A DNA stretch of 64,000 nucleotides, taken from assembly GCF_950295315.1 (NCBI RefSeq), contig NW_026647251.1, forward strand, positions 82,501 through 146,500, in the 5' to 3' direction. The notes below the pieces were generated by a model that saw only the letters and a list, made by a program, of their open reading frames with translations, made no database searches and was not told the origin of the DNA. Source of the stretch: Erinaceus europaeus. Lineage: Eukaryota; Chordata; Mammalia; Eulipotyphla; Erinaceidae. The position numbers and the translations under genes are program-made. Below are positions 57,301-64,000 of this stretch, piece by piece; position 1 is the first letter of the stretch; each line of letters starts with the position of its first letter.

Positions 57301-58896
57301 TCAGGCCCCAGCCCTCCCTCTGCTGTGCTCTCAAGGCTCAGCTCAGAGGGGAAGGAGCCACAGAAACACACCCACCATCTCCCCAGGAGAAACCCAGCTG
57401 CTCCCAGAATGCTGGAGATGCCAGCTAACTGCTCTGTGCTCTGTTCCCTCTCCTGGTTGAAGAGTGCAGAATCAAGTACACTTTGACTCTGCGGGACATG
57501 TCGGTGACATTCAACAAGAGGAAAGGAAAGAAAGCCCGAACATCGCTGGTCTTGGGCTGGAGAGACCGCATCTTCGTGGTCTGTTTTCAGTAAGACTGCA
57601 GCCTGACCCTGTCTCCTCATGAATCTCGGGGGGAGCACAGCTCTCCATCTGGGGGTCTATTAGCCACACATGCTCTGACCCCCACAAGGACAGCTGTGTG
57701 CTCTCAACTGCCCCCCAATGGCTCTGATTCAAGCAAACACATGAAGCTTCTAAGCCATCTGCAGGTGGGGACCAGGGGCTTGAACCTGGGTCCTTGTGCA
57801 TGGTAACATGTGCAGTTAACCACTGGCACCACCACCTGACCCCCAACCCAATTTCCTCTCCATCTAGAAGATTTCTTTGCCAACTCAGCAAACTATCTGT
57901 CAGAGAGCTGGGCCTCTCACCACCCAGTGAGCAGGACAGGCCTCCTGACTCACACAGTCCCACCAATAACAACCTGATGTTGATGTTTACATGTTGAAGA
58001 TTTTTTTTTTGTTTCCTGTAGATAATTTACCCCTGGAAGGGATACCTTTATTTTACTTTTTGTTAACTTTTTATTGGTGGGGGGAAGTACTCACAATATG
58101 TTTGTGTGAATTTTGTGCATTTTATCTTCTTTTCTCCCCTTCTCTTGGATTTCAGTTCAGTTACGAAAATGGAGCAATGGTACAATGAGCTTCATAGGCA
58201 TCCCCTTAGTTCAGGTATTACAAATCTTTTTTTAAAAGACTTTATTTTATTAATTAGAAAGACAGGGGAAGAGAGAGAAACAGACATCACTCTGGTACAC
58301 GTGCTTCCAGGGATTGAACTAGGATCTCATGCTTGCATCCTTTTTCCTTTGTGACACCTCCCAGGCCATGGTATTTCAAATCTTCAAGTTCTCAGAATGC
58401 AGAGTCCTGGCAGTCAGAGCCCCTCCCTCTCCTCCCCCTTCTCTCCATGCTGTGATGGGAGCTAACATCACCCTGGACCATGTATTTACCTGCCCTGATT
58501 TAAGGGCAGGTTTCTCTGTGGGGTGGTTCTCAAAGCAAATGCACCTGCCAGCCCTACAGCCCAGGGAGGTTCTGGCCTGGACTCCAGGCAGGAAAGCTGT
58601 GAAGTCAGGATCTGTAGGCCTGATTTCAGAGAGCTGACAACATAGGTATGTTTTCTAGGATTGCTCTCATTTTCCAGAAATACATTTGCATATATCTTCA
58701 TTAGATCTTGCTGAGTATGTTAATGTCTTGAAAATGTAGTGAAAAAGACTGAAGTGACTAGTCAAAATGTAAGTTGCCTTGAAAATAATCTAACAGATTT
58801 CTTCTGTTTTGGGTCACTGTGGACTTGATTAGCAACATTCAGAATGAGATTCTGGGCATCCAGAACACCTCCCGAAAGCAGGTGGAAGACATCACT
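54325..58896 (+). CDS. Copy B: paralogous PH-domain gene, first five exons (3' part outside window or lost)
   Basis: Exons are 54325-54389, 55581-55739, 57470-57589, 58156-58197 and 58833-58896. They give 450 nt with open frame and matching phases (150 codons). Relative to copy A, the exon 3 acceptor is moved and the exon is shortened in frame, and the exon 4 donor is GC instead of GT. No counterparts of exons 6-9 occur before an antisense L1 begins at about 59,550. The copy may continue past the window or may be a 3'-truncated pseudogene. Intact frames argue against a very old pseudogene. Confidence 0.55.
55140..55315 (-). mobile_element. L1-type 3' tail, minus strand (copy B)
   Basis: Counterpart of the copy A insertion at 17,955-18,170, with the same neighbours on both sides. 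Confidence 0.5.
55581..55739 (+). CDS. Copy B exon 2
   Basis: 159 nt between tgtgttgcag and gtgcgt. It encodes an acidic start, PRGHIQFTGLGKF, and RRWQKRQLILYSNVLLISNT, with the PH beta1-beta3 pattern preserved. The first codon across the junction is Ser instead of Arg. Confidence 0.65.
56238..56355 (-). mobile_element. Short SINE private to copy B
   Basis: AACCAGAGCACTGCTAGGCT to TAACCATTATAGTGTCTATA. Copy A (about 19,043) lacks it, giving a clean empty site. Confidence 0.75.
56672..56952 (+). mobile_element. SINE shared by both duplication copies
   Basis: Counterpart of 20,222-20,502 in intron 2. Confidence 0.6.
57470..57589 (+). CDS. Copy B exon 3 with shifted acceptor
   Basis: The acceptor used in copy A (tctccag) reads tctcctg here and is lost. 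The next AG that keeps the frame is gtgcag at 57464-57469. It joins AA+A to encode KIKYTLTLRDMSVTFN and then SLVLGWRDRIFVVCF. The exon is 27 nt shorter than in copy A (nine codons), an in-frame change. Donor gtaaga is unchanged. Confidence 0.55.
58156..58197 (+). CDS. Copy B exon 4 with GC donor
   Basis: 42 nt, encoding SVTKMEQWYNELH. The intron that follows begins gcatcc, where copy A has gtatgc. GC donors occur in about one percent of mammalian introns but normally need a strong surrounding match, which this site lacks. Confidence 0.5.
58833..58896 (+). CDS. Copy B exon 5
   Basis: 64 nt between ggacttgattag and gtaagt. It encodes NIQNEILGIQNTSRKQVEDI, ends in phase 0 and is one codon shorter than in copy A. 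Splice sites are conserved although the peptide differs widely. Confidence 0.5.
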
Positions 58897-59274
58897 GTAA
58901 GTATTTCTAAGACTAGAACTTACAATCCAAGCTCCTGCCTTGGACAGAAAGAGGTCTAGATATGAGGGGAGAACCCAGAATGTACCAGACAGAAAAGTGT
59001 ATTTTTCTACAGACACACAGGTCTGTGTATACACAGAAAAGGAAGCTGTGACTATATGCAACAATCCTTGGTGGTCACATGACAAACTTGGAAAGAACAC
59101 TGCATCTGAAAAGTTACCTTTTTTTCAGATTTCCCCTAATATCCATCCTTGATGTCTCTTGCACCAAATAATTTTCACGAGGCAGCTTTTCTATTAGCAT
59201 GGATTTCTTTTTCCAATTAACTCTTGCATATACAAAGTGGTTTGCATTCTTTTCTGTAGATAATTTATCCCTGG

Positions 59275-59500
59275 AAAGGATTTTTGTTTACTTTTTATTC
59301 AAGGGGGTATTACTGGTTTACAGTAAACAGTAAACAGTTGTTGGCACATATGTGTATATTCTCAGTTTTATGCAAAACACTCTCACCCCCAGCCCAGCTC
59401 CTCCTCCCCCATCATGCACCAGGACCTGAAAGACCACTCGCCCTAGTCCTTTACTTCAGTGCAGTACATCAAACCCAATTCAGGGATGGCCCTTTCAAGT
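59275..59500 (-). mobile_element. L1-type 3' tail, minus strand, private to copy B
   Basis: Interrupts the duplication between CCCTGGAAAGGATT and GGGATGGCCCTTTCAAG, where copy A (about 22,790) is continuous. Confidence 0.55.
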
Positions 59501-60093
59501 CAAGAGAAAATACTGACCTCAATTTTCTTTTCCTTTCCTTTCCTTTCCTTTCTTTTTTTTTTTTTTTTAGTAATTTATTTCTTTATTGGGGAATGAATGT
59601 TTTACATTCCACAGTAAATACAATAGTTTGTACATGCATAACATTCCCCAGTTTCCCATTTAACAATACAACGCCCACTATGTCATTTATGATACTTCAT
59701 GGACCTGTATTCTCCCCACCCACCCACCCCAGAGTATTTTACTTTGGTGCGATATGCCAATTACATTTTGGGTTCTACTTGTGTTTTCATTTCTGATCTT
59801 GTTTTTCAACTTCTGCCTGAGAGTGAGATCATCCCATATTCATCCTTCTGCTTCTGACTTATTTCCCATAACATGAATTTTTCAAGGTCCATCCAAGATC
59901 GGCTGAAAACTGTGAAGTCACCATTTTTTACAGCTGAGTAGTATTCCATTGTGTATATATAGTATCGCACAACTTGCTCAGCCACTCATCTGTTGTTGGA
60001 CACCTGGGTTGCTTCCAGGTTTTGGCTATTACAAATTGTGCTGCCAAGAACATATGTGTACACAGATCTTTTTTGATGGATGTGTTGGGTTCC

Positions 60094-63000
60094 TTAGGAT
60101 ATATCCCCAGGAGAGGAATTGCAGGGTAGGTCCATTTCTAGACTTCGGAGAGTTCTCCAGACTGTTCTCCATAGAGGTTGGACCAATTGACATTCCCACC
60201 AGCAGTGTAAGAGGGTTCCTTTGACCCCACACCCTCTCCAGCATTTGCTACTGTTACCTTTTCTGATGTATGACATTCTCACAGGAGTGAAGTGATACCT
60301 CATTGTTGTCTTGATTTGCATTTCTCTGACAATCAGAGACTTGGAGCATTTTTCCATGTGTTTCTCGGCCTTTTGGATCTCTTCTGTGGAGAATATTCTG
60401 TCCAAGTCCTCCCCCATTTTTGGATAGGGTTATTTGTTGACTTGTTGTTGAGTCTGGCAAGCTCTTTATATATGCTGGTTATTAAACTCTTATCTGATGT
60501 ATGGCATGTAAAGATCTTCTCCCATTCTGTGAGACATCTCTTGGTTTGGGTAGTGGTTTCTTTTGCTGTGAAGAAGCTTTTTAATTTGATGTAGTCCCAT
60601 AGGTTTATACTTGCCTTAGTCTTCTTTGTAATTGGATTCGTTTCATTGAAAATGTCTTTAAAATTTATGCGGAAAAGAGTTCTGCCAATATTTTCCTCTA
60701 AGTATCTGATAGTTTGTGGTCTATCCTCCAAGTCCTTGATCCACTTTGAATTTACTTTTGTATTTGGTGAAATACAATGATTCAGTTTCACTCTTCTGCA
60801 TGTTTCAACCCATTGTTTCCAACACCATTTGTTGAAGAGACTCTGCTTTCCCCATTTAATAGTCTGGGCACCTTTGTCAAAGATTAGATGTCCATAGGTG
60901 TGGGGCCTCATTTCTGGGCTCTCAATTCTATTTCACTGTCCAGTGTGTCTATTCATGTTCCAGTACCAAGCAGTTTGGATGACAATGGCCCTGTAATACA
61001 GTTTGAAATCTGAATGTGTGGTCACTCCGGTTCTGTTCTTTTTTCTCAAGATTGTTTTGGCAATTCTAGGTCTTTTCTGGTTCCAGATAAACATTTGTAG
61101 CATTTTTTTCTATTCTCCTAAAAATGTGCTTGGGATCTTGATAGGGATAGCATTAAATTTGTAGATGGCTCTGGGTAATATATTTATTTTGATGATGTTA
61201 ATTCTTCCAACCCATGAACATGGAATACCTTTCCACTTCTTTGTGTCTTTTTCAATTTCTTTGAGTAGTGACTCATAATTTTCAGTATACAAGTCTTTCA
61301 CTTCTTTGGGTAGATTCACTCCTAGATATTTTATTGTTTTTGTTGCTATAGGAAAAGGAATTGATTTCTGGATTTCAATTTCTTCTAACTCAGTGTTTGC
61401 ATAGAGGAATGCCACTGACTTTTGAATGTTAATTTTGTAGCCTGACACCTTACTGTATTGCCTGATGATTTCCAAAAGCTTCTTGCTGGATTCCTTAGGT
61501 TTTTCCATGTTAACTACTATGTCATCTGCAAATAAGTAGAGTTTGACTTCTTCTCTTCCAATCTTTATCCCTTTAATTCCTTGCTCCTGCCTGATTGCCT
61601 GATTGCTATGGCAAGAACTACAACACTATGTTGACTAGTAATGGTGATAGTGGGCATCCCTGTCTAGTGCCTGATCTGAGTGGAAATGATTCCAGTTTTA
61701 CACCATTGAGTATGATGTTGGCTGTAGGTTTGCTATATATAGACTCCACTATCTTCGTAATTTTCCATCTATTCCCATTTTTGTAGTGTTTTTATCATAA
61801 AGAGATGTTGTATTTTTTCAAAGGCTTTCTCTGCATCTATTGATATGACCATGTGTTTTTTTGGTCTTGCTTTTGTTGATGTGGTGGATCACATTGTTTG
61901 ATTTACATATATTAAACCAACCTTGCATGCCTGGGATAAACCCCACTTGGTCATGATGAACAATCTTTTTGATATACTGTTGTATCCGGTTGGGTAGAAT
62001 TTTGGTGAATATTTTCGCATCTATGTTCATCAGAGATATTGGTCTGTAGTTTTCTTTTTTGGTTGTGTCCCTGTCGCTTTTGGTATCAGAGAGATATGGG
62101 CTTCATAGAAGCTGGCAGGGAGTATTCCAGTGTCTTCAATCTTCTGGAAGACTTTTAAAAGTAGAGGTATTAGTTCTTCTTTGAAGGTTTTGTAGAATTC
62201 ATTTGTAAAGCCATCTGGTCCAGGACTTGTATTTTTGGGGAGATTTTTGATAACTGTTTCAATTTCATTAGCTGTGATGGGCCTGTTTGTGTTATCCACT
62301 TCCTCTTTACTTAGTTTTGGAAGTTGGTAGGTATCTAGGAAATCATCCATTTCTTCCAGGTTCTCTAGCTTGGTGGCATATAGTTGTTCATAGAAGTCTC
62401 ACATGACATGTTGAATTTCTGCAGTGTCTGCTGTGATATCTCCTCTTTCATTTACTATCCAATTTACTTGGGTCTTCTCCCTTTTTTGTTTTGTGAGTCT
62501 GGCTAAAGGTTTGTCGATTTTGTTCACTCTTTTGAAGAGCCAACATTTACTTTCGTTGATCTTTTGTATGGTTTTCTTATTCTCAATGTTATTTATTTCT
62601 GCCCTAACTTTAGTGATTTATGTCCTTCTGGTTGCTTTAGGGTTCCTTTGTTCTTCTTCTTATAGGTCTTTAAGATGTGCAATCAGGCTGTTTATTTGTG
62701 CTTTTTCTTGTTTCCTAATGTGTGCTTGTATAGCTAGGAACTTCCCTCTTAGGACTGCTTTAGCTGTGTCCCAAATATTTTGATAGCTTGTGTCTTCATT
62801 TTCATTGAACTCTCGAAACATTTTGATTTCTTCCTTGATTTCCTCTTTGACCCAGAAGTTGTTAAGAAGTGTACTGTTGAGCTTCCACATTTTGGCACTG
62901 TTACTAATCTTTTGTTTCTTGTTAAGTGTTAGTTTAATTCCACTGTGGTCTGAGAAGATGCTTAGGATGATTTCAATGCTCTTGAATTGGCTGATGCTGT

Positions 63001-63604
63001 CTTTGTGGCCTAATGTATGGTCTATCCTTGGCAATGACCCATGTGGATTTGAGTAAAATGTGTATTCCAGTTTCTTGGGATGAATGACTCTTCAAATGTC
63101 CAATAGTTCTAGTTTATCTATCTCTTCATTTATCTCCCTTATGTCTTTATTGATTTTCTGCCTGGATGATATGTCAAGTTGAGAGAATGGGGTGTTGAAG
63201 TCCCCTACTATGATTTTGTTGCTTTTAATATATTGCTGTAGCTCTTTCAGTAAAAGTTTGATGTATTTAGATGGCTTCTCATTGGGTGCATAGATGTTAA
63301 TAATTGTTCAGTCCTCTTGATTGATCCTCTCAGCATTAAGTAGTGTCCATTCCTATCTTTTTTAATCTTATCTATTTTAAAGTCTATCGTGTCAGATATG
63401 AGTATAGCTGTTCCTGCACTTTTTTTCTGGGCCATTGGCTTGTATGATAGTTTTCCATCCTTTCACTTTAAGTCTGTGTTTGTCTTGTTGAGTTCGGTGG
63501 GCTTCCTGTAGACAGCATATTGTTGGGTTGTGTTTTCTGATCCATCTTCCTACTCTGTGTCTTTTAATAGGTGAATTCAGGCCATTGACATTAATTGATA
63601 TCAA
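60094..63604 (-). pseudogene. L1 ORF2 (endonuclease-RT-Cys), broken
   Basis: Fragments in all three minus frames: EN at 63604-63247, linker at 63034-62660, RT at 62350-61110, and C-terminal at 60911-60094 including [17 protein letters not shown]. Order and spacing match a normal ORF2, so damage is by point mutation and small indels. No large deletion is seen. Confidence 0.88.
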
Positions 63605-63744
63605 ATATTGAAGCTATTTTAAGGCCACTCTTGTAGAGTTTTAGAGTGTTTTGATATATGTCCTATTTGTGGTGGTCTGATTGTTTATAGGAGGCCTTTC
63701 AGAACTTCTTTCAGGGCAGGCTTGTTGATAGTTGATTCCTTCAA

Positions 63745-63990
63745 CTATTGCTTGTCTGAGAAGGTTTTGATGCCTCCATCTAGTCTGAATGACATTTTAG
63801 CAGGATATAGTATTCTTGGTTGAAAGCCTTTCTCATTGAGCACTCGATAGATATCTTGCCATTCTCTTCTGGCCTGTAGTGTTTGTGTGGAGAAGTCTGC
63901 TGCTAATCTTATGGGTTTTCCTTTGTAGGTGACTCTTTGTATTTCCCTTGCAGCCTTCAGGATCCTTTCTTTATCCTTATTCCTTTCCAT
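63745..63990 (-). pseudogene. L1 ORF1 protein, C-terminal part
   Basis: 81 codons with the conserved RNA-binding C-terminal pattern (RLAADFSTQTLQARREW, NEKGFQPRILYPAKMSF). ORF1p coats L1 RNA. The N-terminal coiled coil would lie beyond the window edge. Confidence 0.85.
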
Positions 63991-64000
63991 TCTAAGTATG

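Larger units (their letters stand above)
49010..59535 (+). repeat. Segmental duplication, copy B
   Basis: Direct-orientation partner of 13.3-22.85 kb. Private features are the 248-bp tandem triplication (51,773-52,440), SINEs at 53,310-53,755 and 56,238-56,355, and an L1 tail at 59,275-59,500. The right end is cut by the minus-strand L1. Confidence 0.85.
59550..64000 (-). mobile_element. L1 retrotransposon, minus strand, runs off window end
   Basis: The poly-T at 59,552-59,569 marks its 3' tail. Reading leftward from the window end: the ORF1 C-terminus (63990-63745, ERILKAAREIQRVTYKGKP), the ORF2 endonuclease start (63604 on, SINVNGLNSPIKRHRV), RT (62350-61818; the FADD motif near 61,520), and the C-terminal Cys region (60417-60094). 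ORF2 is split by many stops and frameshifts, so it is an inactive copy. Confidence 0.93.

Overview
The window looks like euchromatic nuclear DNA from a placental mammal. It is densely packed with tRNA-derived SINEs of a few related types, whose left end reads like gggagtcgggcggtggcgca, together with L1 fragments and two or more endogenous-retrovirus LTRs. I recognise this SINE style from the European hedgehog lineage (Erinaceus, Eulipotyphla). That assignment is from memory and was not checked by a search. Most long open frames are read-through of SINEs, microsatellites or L1 and are not genes.

The only convincing host gene is on the + strand. Copy A can be assembled from nine exons between 17,202 and 27,433. 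The exon phases agree at every junction and give 1,215 nt (404 codons plus stop). The N-terminal half is a pleckstrin-homology-like domain resembling the ARHGAP20 family PH domain. An acidic Ser/Glu-rich linker and a C-terminal exon of unknown function follow, and no RhoGAP domain is visible. Copy B repeats the first five exons at 54,325-58,896. In copy B one splice acceptor has been lost and apparently replaced by an in-frame one, and one donor has changed from GT to GC. A 4.4 kb antisense L1 follows, and the window ends before any further exons. Both copies lie in a diverged direct segmental duplication, about 13.3-22.85 kb against 49.0-59.5 kb.

Layout. 0-13 kb: nested SINEs, an old L1 split by SINEs, microsatellites, and a 185-bp GC-rich retroinsert with a perfect 20-bp target duplication. 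13.3-28.4 kb: duplication copy A and the nine-exon gene. 28.5-33.5 kb: a minus-strand, gammaretrovirus-like endogenous provirus with a gag start, CA-NC, an in-frame deletion of protease and most of RT, RNase H, integrase, truncated env and one LTR. 33.5-49 kb: SINE/L1-rich intergenic DNA with an L1 flanked by a ~94-bp direct repeat, a tandem SINE pair at one target, a 332-bp solo LTR, a candidate LTR near 48.0-48.3 kb and a 5S rRNA-derived fragment. 49.0-59.5 kb: duplication copy B, including a local 248-bp tandem triplication. 59.55-64 kb: a minus-strand L1 carrying ORF2 relics and the end of ORF1.

I see no tRNA genes, CRISPR arrays or bacterial-type features. The most distinctive biology is the duplicated PH-domain gene with splice-site evolution between its copies. 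The unusual insertion structures (long flanking repeats, shared target sites, non-SINE retroinserts) come next.
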